Source: Smittium culicis
Lineage: Eukaryota; Kickxellomycota; Harpellomycetes; Harpellales; Legeriomycetaceae
DNA length: 61,052 nucleotides
Direction: 5' to 3'
NCBI GenBank assembly: GCA_001970855.1
Contig: LSSN01003142.1
Coordinates: 1 to 61,052 of the forward strand
In this document: piece after piece, positions 1-12,158 of the stretch
Layout of the letters: every line of letters starts with the position of its first letter
Position numbering within the stretch: the first letter of the stretch is position 1
Position numbers and translations under genes: made by a program
The notes under the pieces: model-generated
The model's database searches: none
The model's input: only the letters and a program-made list of their open reading frames with translations
What the model was told of the DNA's origin: nothing

Positions 1-304
1 TTTATAATTTTATGACCGAAAAACAAAAATGGTATTAAATTAATTTTCAATAACTCTAAATGATATGATATCCTACAAAATTAAAATTTAATTTCGAATC
101 ATTTTTTATTTTATAAAGCCAGCTGAATTAACAAGCACCGTTTATCGTCATGAATAATTTAAATTAGCAATATCAAATATTCAATTCTATTTAATTCGAC
201 GCAATTCAACAAATGTATATTGAAAAACATTAAGAAAAAAATATTGACTCTGCTTACCCATTAAAAAAATTAATTTTTTTACTTGGGCTCTTATTGAGCA
301 ACAC
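1..304. other. AT-rich intergenic sequence
   Basis: No open frame or RNA signal was seen. It lies downstream (3') of the minus-strand aminopeptidase gene, so it should hold that gene's 3' untranslated region and poly(A) site. I did not identify a specific signal. Confidence 0.5.
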
Positions 305-3157
305 TTAATTATATTTTTGTAAATATTCTTCAATGTTCTTATAATCCCTAGCTATCCACTCGATATTCCTATCTATCTTATCGCTAATTTCGTCTATATC
401 CCGTTTTTCTAAATTACTATTTAGTTTTTTTATCAGTTCCATGGATATCATTTTCATTTCTATGGTTGAGACTTTGTAAATTGCAGAATAAATTGCTCCT
501 AAAAACGCCTTGTTTTTAAAAAGCCCCTTTTCTTTTAGGATTTCTTCATTTTTACAAGCCCATTTCAAAAACAAGTCGTCTAGTAGAAAGTTTTTTGACA
601 CCCACTTTACAATTTCCAGTTTTTTTGATTTTTCAATTTTTTCACACAGGATTAAGTTTAAGCTTATTGGAATCAATTTTGAGTTATTTATGCTTAACAT
701 TGCCCCCAATGCAATTTTCTTGAGTGTAGGATGCGTTGTTTCATTCAAATAAAGATTTTTTGCTTTTAAATAGCCATCAACCCCATTAGAATTTACACCA
801 ACACAAAACAGTATAAATGATACATCAAGCTCATATATAATATCCAGATTCCCTTGAATGAAGCTTGAAAAGACTTTTTGTGATTCTATTACAGCATTCG
901 TATCTTCACAAACCCCTAAAACACTTAATAACTTTATTCTCAGAATTCTTGAAAAATCACTTTCATTTTTTTCTGCAGTAAAGCCTAGAATATCTAGTAA
1001 TGGTGATAGCAATTTTACTTGGAATTTACACAGTCTTGATTTCATGCTCTCGGATTTTGTGGCCCATACACCCAAAATTTTTTTCAAAAGTGATGTTATT
1101 GCATCCCAAACAATGATGCTTTTTTCATTTTTAAAATTTTCCAATAGTTCAAAAAATAAAGGTGTTTTGTGATATCCATTATATACTAGAGAATGGGTGT
1201 TTAAAATTATATCTAATCGATCAATAACATTGATTTCATCGTTTAGAATCCCATGGTAAAGCCTATTGAGCAATTTTTCGTCATATCTGACTAATGCTAT
1301 CGATTCACCTCTAGAATTAAGCTTATACCAGCTTCTTTGATTAGTACCATTTTCGATTTTTATTTTAGCTGAGCCATTTCGCAGTATAAATCTTGATAGC
1401 TTTCTTTTATTTAAATTAGACACTAAACTTATAGGAATTTCCCAGCTTGACTCTGAAGGATCTATAAAATTATTCGCTATTGATTTGTATTTAGTTTGAC
1501 GCAACAATAAATATTTTCCATCACTAGTCTCTGAAACTGTTATTAGCGGAATTCCTGGCCTGTTAATCCAGTCATTAAAAATCCCTTTAATGTCGTGTTT
1601 AGTTATACTTTTGAATGATTCTAAAAAATTATTGGAATCAGAGTTTTTATACTTGTATTTTTCGATGTAGAGTTTTAATCCTTTTATGAAATTTTGCATT
1701 CCTATAGTATTAGACATCATAATGGCTACAGAGCAGCCTTTATTGTATGTAAATTCATAGAACATATCACTTGCTTGTTTAGCGGTTTTTACCGGGTATA
1801 CCAAAGAGTTGGATGTATCTTTTGAGTCGGCATCTAAAAAAATCGTTCTTCTATAAACGAGAAAGTGTGCCCAAATGTTCCACTCTGAAAATAAGCTATC
1901 GACACAAAGGAGCTCTGCCCACGTAGCCAATCCTTCATTTAGCCATAAATCGCTCCACCATTTCATTGTGACAATATTTCCAAGCCACTGGTGAGCAAGC
2001 TCGTGACATATTGTCCTTACAATATACTTTTTATCTATGTCACCAGTTTTCTCTTCTAGAATACTCGTAGAACCATTTCCCTTATTTTCAAAGCTATCAT
2101 TCAATAGTAACAAATTTTTTTTATATATTATTAAACCCCAGTTCTCCATTGCACCTGATGGAGTTTTATTTATTGCTATATGATCAATTTTGGGTAATGT
2201 ATATGGAATTTCAAAAGTATTTTCAAAAAATTCTATTGCTCTAATAGCTACACTCAAAGAAAATTTGCCGGATTCTTTTTGGCCAGGAGGTGTATATATT
2301 CTAGTCCGGATTGGTTGCTTACTATATCTGCTCTTAGCTATGCCTTCAATATAATCGAATTCGCCTACTACAAAAGCGACTAAATACGTAGACATAATAG
2401 GGGACTTTTCAAAAATAATTTCATTCATTCCAGTTTCTATATTATAGGATTCATTCTTTACTTTCCCATTTGATAGGCCAACAAGACCTTTTCTAACATT
2501 TAGTGCTATAGAAAAGGTTGACTTAAATTCAGGTTCATCAAAGCATGGGAAGGCATAGCGAGCAAATGTAGGTTCAAAATGGGTTGTAGCTATCCATTTG
2601 ATTTCATTATTTCTGATAGTATAATCAGTTCGATAAAACCCTCTCAGCGAATCATTTAAGACTCCGGTAAAACGAATTTCCAAAATTGCTTTCGATCCCA
2701 ACTGTAATAAATTAGGAACTGATATATTTATTGTTTCTGCTTGGTCATCAAATCTAAGACATTTTTGGTCTATTTCATGCGCAATTCCTTTTAAAAAAAT
2801 TTTGGCATTATTTATTTTCAATTCTTTTGAATGGAGAGTTATTTCATCAGTTATTTCTTTTACATTTATGTGTACCATCACTTTTCCCGTGTAAGTAAAA
2901 TTGTCGAAATCAGGAGTAATTTTCAGATCATAGTGATATGGAATAATGCCTTTTGACAGTCTTATTGACTTTTCAAAATTGTGCTTGGCTTTGAAAGATT
3001 CACTAAAATTGTGTTGGCATGACCTGGCACACGGTTCTACAAAAAATAGAAAAAAATTTCCCGCGAATATCAATAAAGTTACAATAATATTGAACCTCAT
3101 TAGATCTATCATTAATTTTGTGAGGATTTCAAAAAAAATAAATAAATATGTTTCCAA
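305..3157 (-). CDS. M1-family zinc aminopeptidase, secretory or membrane-anchored
   Basis: Single-exon gene of 950 codons. The M1 exopeptidase signature GAMENWG is at about residues 335-341. The zinc motif HELAH (385-389) is followed 18 residues later by the third zinc ligand, Glu408 in NEGLA, giving the family pattern HExxH-x18-E. An N-terminal beta-domain precedes the catalytic core and a long helical ERAP1-C-like region follows, so length and domain order are those of the Ape2/Aap1/puromycin-sensitive group. These enzymes remove single residues from peptide N-termini. The N-terminus is strongly hydrophobic. Translation may start at Met1 (3157), giving a signal-anchor, or at Met20 (3100), giving a more typical signal peptide (MRFNIIVTLLIFAG...) that ends near VEPCARSC. 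I favour a secretory-pathway or surface location over the cytosol. Asn-X-Ser/Thr sites are frequent, which fits. All catalytic residues I can check are intact. The family call is very safe; the substrate is unknown. Confidence 0.96.
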   Translation of the reverse strand: METYLFIFFEILTKLMIDLMRFNIIVTLLIFAGNFFLFFVEPCARSCQHNFSESFKAKHNFEKSIRLSKGIIPYHYDLKITPDFDNFTYTGKVMVHINVKEITDEITLHSKELKINNAKIFLKGIAHEIDQKCLRFDDQAETINISVPNLLQLGSKAILEIRFTGVLNDSLRGFYRTDYTIRNNEIKWIATTHFEPTFARYAFPCFDEPEFKSTFSIALNVRKGLVGLSNGKVKNESYNIETGMNEIIFEKSPIMSTYLVAFVVGEFDYIEGIAKSRYSKQPIRTRIYTPPGQKESGKFSLSVAIRAIEFFENTFEIPYTLPKIDHIAINKTPSGAMENWGLIIYKKNLLLLNDSFENKGNGSTSILEEKTGDIDKKYIVRTICHELAHQWLGNIVTMKWWSDLWLNEGLATWAELLCVDSLFSEWNIWAHFLVYRRTIFLDADSKDTSNSLVYPVKTAKQASDMFYEFTYNKGCSVAIMMSNTIGMQNFIKGLKLYIEKYKYKNSDSNNFLESFKSITKHDIKGIFNDWINRPGIPLITVSETSDGKYLLLRQTKYKSIANNFIDPSESSWEIPISLVSNLNKRKLSRFILRNGSAKIKIENGTNQRSWYKLNSRGESIALVRYDEKLLNRLYHGILNDEINVIDRLDIILNTHSLVYNGYHKTPLFFELLENFKNEKSIIVWDAITSLLKKILGVWATKSESMKSRLCKFQVKLLSPLLDILGFTAEKNESDFSRILRIKLLSVLGVCEDTNAVIESQKVFSSFIQGNLDIIYELDVSFILFCVGVNSNGVDGYLKAKNLYLNETTHPTLKKIALGAMLSINNSKLIPISLNLILCEKIEKSKKLEIVKWVSKNFLLDDLFLKWACKNEEILKEKGLFKNKAFLGAIYSAIYKVSTIEMKMISMELIKKLNSNLEKRDIDEISDKIDRNIEWIARDYKNIEEYLQKYN

Positions 3158-5388
3158 AATGTTACTACTTTGAATGTATTTATGTTAGATAAAAAAGTTA
3201 TGAAAATAAATGATGAATTCGTTGAAATTTGAATATCAAAATTTATAGAATTTTTATGGTCACAAACCAAAAATTCAAGTTTATATATACAAATAATATA
3301 AGTTATTTACTAGTATATGTAAAGTTTTTTTTGGAATTTTTTAGATGATATTAGATAAAATTTAAATTTTCTATAAATATGACTTAAATACATTCTTTTA
3401 TCAAACCTTTAATCTCCGAATAATAAACTAAAATACGGATTTTTAATATTCCAGAGGCAATTAATTTTTTCATATGAAAAAAGGTATGGTGATTTTATTA
3501 TTAAATGTAAAAATTATAAGAATGATTATACCGACGAGTGGAACTTTTCATATTGAGTTTTTCCTACTTAGCAGCATTACTTTTATTTTTAAATCCTATT
3601 AGAAATAATCATAGAATGGGCTATTTGATACAAAAAATACCTTTACCTAATAAAAATAAGTTAGTATAATTTCTAAAAAAAAAAAGTTCCGCTTCCCATA
3701 GGAATATCTAATAAAAGCTCCATTTAAGTTCCATGATCATTGCCAATAAATTTGGATACAACTTGCTTTTATATATTTATTTATTTATGTATAAAAAATA
3801 ATTTAAGAAAATATAAAAACCAATACATCATCTCCAATAAATCCTGCTACTAAAATATATGAAGCATATACTTAATATAACAAATTCTTGAGCCCTTCGA
3901 GAATATATTCACTTGAAAATTCACCGATATTAATATCGCTTCCATTAATATGGCTAACTTATTTATTATTTTGGATTAGTCGCGATTTACAAGCGAGTTT
4001 AAAGCGATGTATATTAATCAACACTAAAGTTTCAATGTCCCATGTATTTGAATTATTTTTTATATTCAATCATATGCTTCGATATATTAGTCGCAGCTTA
4101 TCTATTGTAAAAGTGTAGCATAACGCTTTCTTCACTGAGATTTTTAATATATGTAATTATATAAGCTTTTTTTTTTGCACGAAAAATTCATTTGAACATT
4201 CGCTCCAGTAATTCTTTCTTGCCACATATTTTTTAGAATTTTAAACAGGAAATATAAAACCACCAGATATTATTCTAATATTAAATAAAGTAAATTCGAT
4301 AGCATTCTATATTGCGCAGAAATTACCTTTTTCAATTACGAGATTTTTGCGCGTCTTTTATTATTAGTGATTCAATTTGCCTTTAACAAGTATTTTTATT
4401 ATTTGAGCTGGAATTTAAATCCAACAATTTTATAAAACTCATAGATAATGAATATTTATGATTCTCGGTAAAACAATCATTATATTTGAAACATTAAACA
4501 TATTATAGGAGATGTATAATACTTTTAAATTTGAATAAGTTTAAACTAGAGTGAAATGATAGCTTTTAATTTTTTTTACGAAGAGATTGTTTTTTTAAAA
4601 CATAATGTAAAATTTTAAAATGAAAAATCAAGTTCGTTAAAAAAACTAAATTTCTTATACTCAACCCCTCTGCGCTTCTCCAGCAACTCCATGCCTGCTG
4701 AAAATCGACGTATAGCTATATAAATTTTTGTTTTATCAATTGCTAATTACAAAAAATTTCTCGTTTTCGCTTTTTTTTTTATTTAAAAAAAGCAACAAAC
4801 CCTTCCTATGCAATTAACAGATTCCTTAAATTATAAATTTATTGATTTTTTAATTTTTAATTTTTATTTAAACCTATCACCCTTTAAAATTAACTCTGTG
4901 AACTTTTTCTAATTTATCGAAATTCGACAGACATATACACGCTTTTTTTAAAAAGCGAGTCTTATTGGTACGAAAAAAAATAATACAAACTATGCAATGA
5001 AGTAAACTAAAAAATAGAAAACTTGGTACAAGGTATAAAAAAAACTGATAGTCTAATACCGATAAATTACTTTTCTGGTCTACCAGACGCGTACCTAAAG
5101 GGAAATGGGATCAATCTAACAACCGAAAAATCCGCCCGAATATTTCTTCAAGTTTTATATCCACACTTCGTTTAATTTGCATTTTGATAATCTAAAATTT
5201 TTGTAATTTTTTTTATGGCCTAAATGCTTTTCAGCTAACATCTTTAGATGTATACAAAGCTAGCATTTTTTTAAATTAAAATTTATTCTTTATAAAAATA
5301 GTGTAAATTTTATGAAAAAAATGGTATTGACTTTCAATATTTATAAAGTATGAAATATAAAAGCAATTCAGAAAAAAAGAAAAGAAGT
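3158..5388. other. AT-rich intergenic region between aminopeptidase and SH3-protein genes
   Basis: No credible gene: open frames are short and lack coding character. It contains one GC-richer patch at 4661-4700 that is related to a patch at 17.2 kb (listed separately). A partial look-alike of the 197-bp element end may lie near 5080-5130 (CTGGTCTACC followed by an AAAGGG run), but it is too degraded to call. Confidence 0.5.
4661..4700 (-). repeat. Conserved GC-richer fragment, copy 1 (partner at 17234-17276)
   Basis: Read on the minus strand, this 40-bp patch aligns with the plus strand of 17234-17276 at roughly three quarters identity. Both read ATGGAG(C/T)TGCT(A/G)GAG and translate as MELLE(K/R)RRGV, with most differences at synonymous positions. 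This hints at a decayed coding relic of a mobile element, but the stretch is short and I do not recognise it. Confidence 0.4.
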
Positions 5389-8202
5389 CTAAAACTCATC
5401 CAAAGTTGAAAGGAGAATTGCACGCGTCTTTGCTTCAGGCATCGATATCAAGTCATTTGAATTTTGAATTGTAATTCCGCTTTGATCGGGTAGTTCATGT
5501 TTACAATTATTACTTTCATACTCATCTTTTAACTTGGTTTTAGAAACCTTTGATTTATTTTCAAATAAGCTAAATAAGCTGATATTACTGAAATTTATAA
5601 TTTTTCTTTGACGAGAATTTTCTCCATGATTAGAGTTAAAGCCTATTGAATAATTGCTATTTGCCAACGATCTTTTTGGAGATTTGGAGCCTGTAATTAC
5701 ATCGATACTTTTAAAATTTCCTGTATTATTTATATTCACTTTTTTGTTTGATATATCTTTACTCTTATCTAACCTTGTAGATAATCCTCTTTTCTTTTTT
5801 ACTGATGTGTTTCTTATTTGTCTATATTGATTTTCTGGGTTGACATTTGAATTTATGTGCAAATTTGCTTTCCCATTAGGTGATTCAGGTGTTTTCTTCA
5901 TTGCGCCATTGCTTAAGAATAACTCTTTATTGTATTCTCCAAAAAGATTTAGATCAAGAACCGCAGAGTTTGTAGAAAATGGACTCAATATTTCGTCAAT
6001 TGAATCGCTAGAGTCCTTTTTAACTTTTATACCTGAAATGGGAACTGATTTTCTCTTCTTTTTTATTTTTAATGAAATGTTTTTCTTTCTTAATTCGTAT
6101 TTTGGGGATACAGATCCTTTCTTGCTGTTAATTTGAGCAAAGATAGATGGTTTGATATTATTGTATCCAGTAGCGGCTTTTTCATTTTCAGATTTTGGAC
6201 TTTCCTTTGAATTTTCACTTTCTCTGGAATTTTTACTTTTGGTTTTATTATCTTCTAAAGAAAATTGTGTGATATTAGGGTCAAGTTCAGCGTTCTCTTC
6301 TTCATCGCAATTTAATTTACCAAATAAATTTCTGGGACTAATTCTTTTTTCGATTTCAAAGCTGCCATTTTCATTTTTTATATACTCGATGTTGGTGTTT
6401 TTAATATCTGGTACAACTTTATTTACTTTTTTCTCATCAATAAATGGTTTGATGAGGCCAAAATTTGAGATTTTATCATCGTTATATTTATGATAAATTT
6501 CATGCCTGTTAGTGCTGCTGGTATTATTAGATTTGGTTGTGTTTTTGTCATTCGAAACTAATGAAAAATGATCTGACGGCTTTAGATGATTAATTGGTTT
6601 CTTTGATGAGTTTATATTATCTTTAATATAGGTTTTATTTTTAAATTCACTATAATTAGCGTTATTTTTTTGTGAAATATAAGATTCATAAAGTTTATAA
6701 TTAGTATTTTCATTTTTATTGTTAGTTTTTGGTTCACTTCTGCTTTCTGCATTAAAATCAATTATGGTGTTGTCGTTTTTGATTTCTGAGCTTTTGTTTT
6801 CTTTAAAAGACTTTGTATACTCCGAGCTATTTTTACATAAACTATAATCAGATTTTATAACGTCTGTTTTACTTATTCCAGATACTAAACATGAAAATGG
6901 GAAAGCACCTTCAATGTCTTTAGTATAATTTTTCCCCATTGCCCAACCGTCGTCATATACCAAAAATATCTTTACATCATCGCCAACATCCAATTTTATT
7001 TCGTCTTCAAGCTTGGGAATATACTGCTTTTTAACTTTCCTTGGCTTAGACATCGAAAGGATTAAAGCATCAATAAAATCAAAATCACTTAACGAGAAAT
7101 TTTTGTTGAACTTGCATTTTTTTTTTGAGTTTGAATTATTCTTTAGAGATTTTGAATTTTCCAGACTTGAAAAAAAACTCATTCCCATAAAATTTGGCGC
7201 TTCGCTATCATGTTTTTTTTCCCTTATTATCTTGAAAAAAACGAATAATCCCAAGCCTACTAAGGATATAAATAATAAAAAAGTTATTGTTGAAAGTATA
7301 GCAACTGCTAATCCGGGGCTGAATATCTTTTCAGCTTTCTTTTGAGAAAGCGAAAGATTCTTAGAATGTTCTAATTCTCTTGATCTCTTATATTTTTCTC
7401 TAAATATTATATTTTTCATTTTTGAAGTTTTAGTTTCGTTATATTCTGGACTTTTATTGAATAAATTTGAAAACTTATCAATATTAATGTACCGACATTG
7501 ATTACTTGAAAAATCAAATAGATATTTTTTACAACTATCCTCGGCGCTTATTTCTTCTTTGTCCATATTTAGGTATAATCTAGACTTTATTACCCATTGA
7601 AAACAGGATTCTTTACATATAGGGATATTGTAAATATTATTTTTTGGAATAGTAAAATTTCCATGGTTTCTCACCCCATTATTTTCGTAAGCTACATTTT
7701 GAATAAATTCTCTTTTATTCTTCTTACTTTGATTTTCTAATTCATTGATGAATTTTGCGCAAAAAATTTGCTTTCCAAAATTTATTAAATTGTTTATTTC
7801 GGAAATGTTGTGATTTTTTTCTTCATTATCATTCAGCAAATATTTAAGTCTTTTTTCTAGCAATAAATATTCAGGGAATATAGAATCTGTTAATTTTTTA
7901 GTGTCGGCTATGATGAAATGGTCATATCTATTTCTATATTTATTTCTTATGTTTAATTTATTATTTTCTAAAAAATAACCATCTGAATCCGCACAAGATT
8001 GAGTAACTATAAATAATTTATTAAAAAAAATTATACATCGATTTATTTACATTCATGAAATTAAATTTAAATTTTCTAAATAGCAGTATAAATAATTACC
8101 TTGAATTAAATCAGAATAATTTTCACTACTAGTTAACCCTAATGACATAGAGCTAATAGTATTAGTGCCAATCACAAATAACAGGAAATTAAATAATAAC
8201 AT
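5389..8202 (-). CDS. Signal-peptide/single-TM protein with cytoplasmic SH3 domain (Fus1-like architecture)
   Basis: Two exons: 8202-8100 and 8006-5389, with a 93-nt intron (GTAATT...ATAG). The phase is kept, giving 906 residues. Exon 1 encodes a signal peptide (MLLFNFLLFVIGTNTISSMS). An extracellular region of about 240 residues follows, with several cysteines (for example CKESC, SCKKY, NQCRY). A transmembrane helix lies at about 266-293 (GLAVAILSTITFLLFISLVG) with basic residues on its cytoplasmic side (KIIREKK). An SH3 domain at about 360-408 has the diagnostic elements YIP..EDEI, VGDDV, DDGWAMG and GAFP..CLV. The rest is a long, low-complexity Asn/Ser/Lys-rich tail. The order (ectodomain, one TM, SH3) matches fungal Fus1-type and related membrane SH3 proteins, which organise cell fusion or polarity machinery by binding proline-rich partners. 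In Fus1 itself the SH3 is C-terminal, whereas here a tail of about 500 residues follows it. Orthology is therefore not shown and the role is inferred. Confidence 0.85.
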
Positions 8203-9844
8203 TTTTTATTGTTTTAAATTAAATGATTAGTTTTCTAAAGTATTATAGCGTGTGTGTGTTTACATATAAAAGAAAATGAATTAACAAGGAATTTATATAT
8301 ATTATATAAATATTTGGTTAGGGGTAAAAATACTTTAGTGCAAATTGCGAATGTAACATATAGGTAAAAAGTTTATAAAAGGGAATTGTGAATTTTTTTA
8401 GTGAATGTAGGTTTATACGCGATTTATATTTGTTTTCTGAAAAGGAACTAGAAGGGGAAATAGTTTAATATCAAAATTACTTTTCAGAAACATTGCATTA
8501 TATAAACAATAGCTGTTCCAGCATATAAAAGAGAATCCTTAAAAGTTATATTTGCTCAACTATATGCTGATCGGTAGAGTTTTTACCCTTTAATAATATC
8601 CTGAGTGTTCAAAGTTTACTTTGTAAAAATAAATGGTTTATATATATGTATTTATTTGAAACATTTTTACAATAAAAAAATTCATATAGATATTAGAGAA
8701 ACTTTATAATGTTTTTCATTAATAAAGTTAGGTATAGGATATATTTGAAAAGCATTTAGATACGATCATTTATAGCCTGAAACTTTTATATTAATTACAA
8801 AAATATTTTATTGAATTTATTATATAAATTTTTATTTTTAAATCATAATGTTATAATAAAATCTTAACAAAAGCTATCTCCTCTTTTTAGAAATTTTGTA
8901 ATGCTCTAATTATGTACTTTTAAAATTACGAACTATAAAAATTATAAAAACGAATTTTTCATATAAATTAAAAATATTATAAACTTCAAAAATCAACTTA
9001 TTGAATAATATAATAGCAAAAATATTTTAAACTTCATTTATTTTCCAAGTTCAATTTCTTTATTATAAAGATCGAGTGTTAGATTTTTTTTAACATCTAG
9101 TTTATTTAGACTGATATAGAAATAATAGGTAAACATTTAAGCATATGCTATTCACATTTAAAGCCTCTAACGTATGAACTAAGCTTAGGCGCGTAAAGTT
9201 TAAAAACGCTTATGCCAATATAAAAAAATCGAAAAGTAAATATTTATTAAACAGTTCAGACAGTTGATATTTTTACAATCCTTCTAAGAATCTAGATATT
9301 TATATAATTTATTATACAATTCGATTACTTTTAAGAGTATATAGTGATGTACCATGAAGTATTTATACTATAGAGATAAATCATATATTATAAATAGTTC
9401 ATATATAAATAAGTACATATATAAACGATTATTTGTGTTAGAAAATCTATATTGATATTCTGGAACGATTGTGGCGGTGTAAAGTTAACAACGTCTCATA
9501 ATCACAGATATTACATATTGAATTTATGTGCATTTTTGGATACAGAAATTTCAATGGAGAGTGAAGATTCTAATGCAAACTTAAACTGATAACATTTTTT
9601 CAAAACACTAATGATGATAATTATACGCTAAACGACAGAGTTCATGGACATAAATATATTAATAGTAATAAGGAATTGAAATGGTGACTATAAATCAATC
9701 AAAGTATGCGATTTTATCATAAAAAAATATCCAAATTTAAAAGCTGTAGAAAAAAGGTTAATTTATTTGGACAGAGAATCGAAGAGTTTATTTGAGGGGG
9801 GGAATATCAAAAAAAATAAATTGAGAATGCTTACGGGAGAAATC
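8203..9844. other. AT-rich intergenic region upstream of the SH3-protein gene
   Basis: No gene or RNA was seen. It should contain the promoter of the minus-strand SH3 gene (near 8203-8400) and the 3' end of the HAD gene (near 9700-9844). No confident motif could be assigned. Confidence 0.45.
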
Positions 9845-10598
9845 TTAGTTTTTTAAAGACAAGTGGATTTTTCCATCAATAATCTTTACATCAAGTTGAT
9901 CATAACTAGAAATGCAGAAAGACACACCGCTGTCAATAAGCTGTTTTTCAGTGTGTGAAGAAATTACTCCAATTACTAAGCAGCCTGCATCTATACCTGC
10001 TTTGACTCCAGCTGGGGCATCTTCAAAAACTACGCAGTTTTTGGGATCAAAGCCTAGGCTTTTGGCACAGCTAATGTAACCGTCGGGGAAAGGTTTGCTT
10101 CTAGGAACAATATCAGCGGTAAAAAAGCATTTAGGGATTTCAATTCCCATTTGACCCATTCTAGTTTTGGCCATTATGCTAGTGCCAGAAGTTACAATTC
10201 CCCAGCAAGATTTGGGGATTTTATTAAGAAACTCCAATGAACCTGGTACTAGATGAACACCACTAGCGTCTTTCAAAGCCCTGTCCTCCATTTCTATTAC
10301 AGATTCATTAGTAGCAAAATCTTCGGGGAAGAATTTTTTTAGAACAGCAATAGTTTGAACGCCGTGGCTAAAATCCAACAGCTCCTCGATGTCTACATTA
10401 TAAATTTCAGCGTATTCGCGGTAAATTTTTTCGGTACATTCGATAGTATCTGAATAAATTTTATATTTATAATTTAAGAAATTTTTAGAATGTTGATAGA
10501 ACAAAGGTATGGATAATTAATATAAGATTGAATATAGTACTTATTAGAGTTCCGTCTAAATCGAATAGAATTCCATCAGCTACGCATTCTTTAGTCAT
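9845..10598 (-). CDS. HAD-superfamily phosphatase, glycerol-3-phosphatase / 2-deoxyglucose-6-phosphatase type (GPP/DOG)
   Basis: Two exons: 10598-10541 and 10449-9845, with a 91-nt intron, giving 220 residues. The split is needed because HAD motif I (LFDLDGTLI, nucleophile Asp13 and acid/base Asp15) lies in the short first exon (MTKECVADGILFDLDGTLI). The frame that runs into the intron lacks it. Motif II is GIVTSGTS; motif III is the Lys in RSKPFPDGY; motif IV is FEDAPAGVKAG. The DAPAGVKAG form, the helical cap and the length match the fungal GPP1/DOG2 subfamily, usually about 240-250 residues. Members hydrolyse small phosphate esters such as glycerol-3-phosphate (osmotic and redox balance) or 2-deoxyglucose-6-phosphate. 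The exact substrate cannot be read from sequence. No targeting signal is evident, so a cytosolic location is likely. All four motifs are intact. Confidence 0.93.
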
Positions 10599-10707
10599 TT
10601 TCGATAAAGCTGTTTAGAACTTTGACCTTTTATTTTTAAGAAGGGGTCTAATGGAGGTGAAAGATCGTTTATCATTTGGTAAAAGCTTATAAATTAAATA
10701 CTTCTGC

Positions 10708-10904
10708 TTGATCCTTTCCCAAATAGCGCTCTTAAAAAAAAGCATATTTAATGATTCGTTTATGATTTAAAAGTAAATTTACTATTTGCTGCTAAAAAAC
10801 AGCTAACCAATAAAATTTAAGATCTCGTATTATAAGCATTTTATTCGAACATAAATGGCTATATTTGGTAGTTCAAAGTAGTATAGCGCCCGTGAAAGGG
10901 TTAA
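10708..10904 (-). mobile_element. 197-bp non-autonomous element (MITE-like), copy A, reverse orientation
   Basis: The left end reads TTGA-TCCTTTCCC followed by AGCGCTC. The right end reads GCGCCCGTGAAAGGG-TTAA. The internal stretch ATTCGTTTATGATTTAAAAG is shared, on the opposite strand, with the other copies (ATAAACGAATCATAAATTTG). Length 197 bp. It encodes nothing. The hairpin end is partly decayed. Confidence 0.7.
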
Positions 10905-11311
10905 TGATAATCAATTATTAATAAATATGACTCACCTGTAGTTATTACTTTTTGTTTCAATACTTTTTAACCCTTCCCCATCCAAACTTGTTTTCATCAA
11001 GAAAAAATAAGCCCTCGCGTTCTTTAATAAGATACATAATATTATTGGCTTTATTATATAAGTTTTATGTAAATATCCTCCAATAATGTGAACAAGGTTA
11101 AAATATAAAGAAAAAAGTTAACTGGAACCTTGGCTTGACTTATCCATACCTAAAACTAGCAAAAAATACACTGGTAAAAATAATTTCAAAATTGAAGCAC
11201 ACGTTCATTATAATTGTAATTCAAGCTGAATTTAAATGAGGTTCTTACCATGTTACTATTTCTTTCAAGAACTATAAATAAAATAACTTTAATGAATCAG
11301 TAATTTCGTAT

Positions 11312-11497
11312 ATGATTGATGACTATCAATACTTTATACTATCAAGAAGGTATTCCAATATCCATAGAGTCTGGCCTCAAGTAAATATATATCAACAAGA
11401 GATTCAAAAATTTCCATTATTCAAAAAATGGATAAACTATATTACCAAGAATAAATTGCCTATCTATAATAAAAAAAAGTTTAACGTAACTATATAA
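11312..11497 (+). CDS. Doubtful small ORF, 61 codons
   Basis: An ATG-started frame with mixed, slightly coding-like composition (two Trp, several Tyr, Pro, Arg) in an otherwise AT-only stretch. There is no recognisable domain, signal peptide or neighbour relationship. It could be a fragment of a decayed mobile-element protein or chance. Listed only because its composition differs from the surroundings. Confidence 0.2.
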   Translation: MIDDYQYFILSRRYSNIHRVWPQVNIYQQEIQKFPLFKKWINYITKNKLPIYNKKKFNVTI

Positions 11498-12158
11498 TCA
11501 CTATACAAGGGTTATTTAGTATATTCAGCGGATATATTAACGAGCTTTTATTATTGAAAAAAAAAAAAATTTTTTTTATTCTATTTAACACTAGATAGCG
11601 ATATTTAATTTAAGCTGTGAATTATAGTAAAATATATATCGAGATATCATTACACACTAAAAACAATTAAAATTTGTAAAGGTTAAAAATTCATAATAAG
11701 TTAAGGCAAGTAATTATTTTAAATTTATGTTTTTTAGGAACTGTTCAACTAATAGAAAGCCTCGCGAATTATCCATTTTTATTACTACTTGAGTCTAAAT
11801 TGACCCATAATTACTCACACTTTATGAAATAATCTCCAGAAAAATAATTCATTTAAAAAAAATTATGTATAGTAGTTTAATTAATATTTACAAAAATAAT
11901 ATATGCTTTTTATAGGTATTAGTATATAAATATTTATTCTGTATTTAATTAAAAAATTGAAATAATATATGAATATCTAGAAATTATAGAAATGGGGAAA
12001 TTAGAAGATTATAATCCGTATTATATTATTATGCTAACAATTTATTATTGATATAATTTAAAAGTTAAAACATGAAATACGAACAAATTACAGCACCAAA
12101 AAGTCTTAGTCTGATCAAGCGTAATAAAATTAAAATATCATGTTGACAGTTTTTAAGT

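Noticed and set aside
510..1172. Plus-strand open frames (510-752, 858-1172) inside the aminopeptidase
   Set aside because: They are antisense shadows of the M1 gene and show no domain of their own.
5840..7345. Plus-strand frames within the SH3-protein gene
   Set aside because: Antisense to a gene with a clear TM and SH3 domain. Their Phe/Ser-rich content is what the complement of Lys/Asn-rich codons gives.
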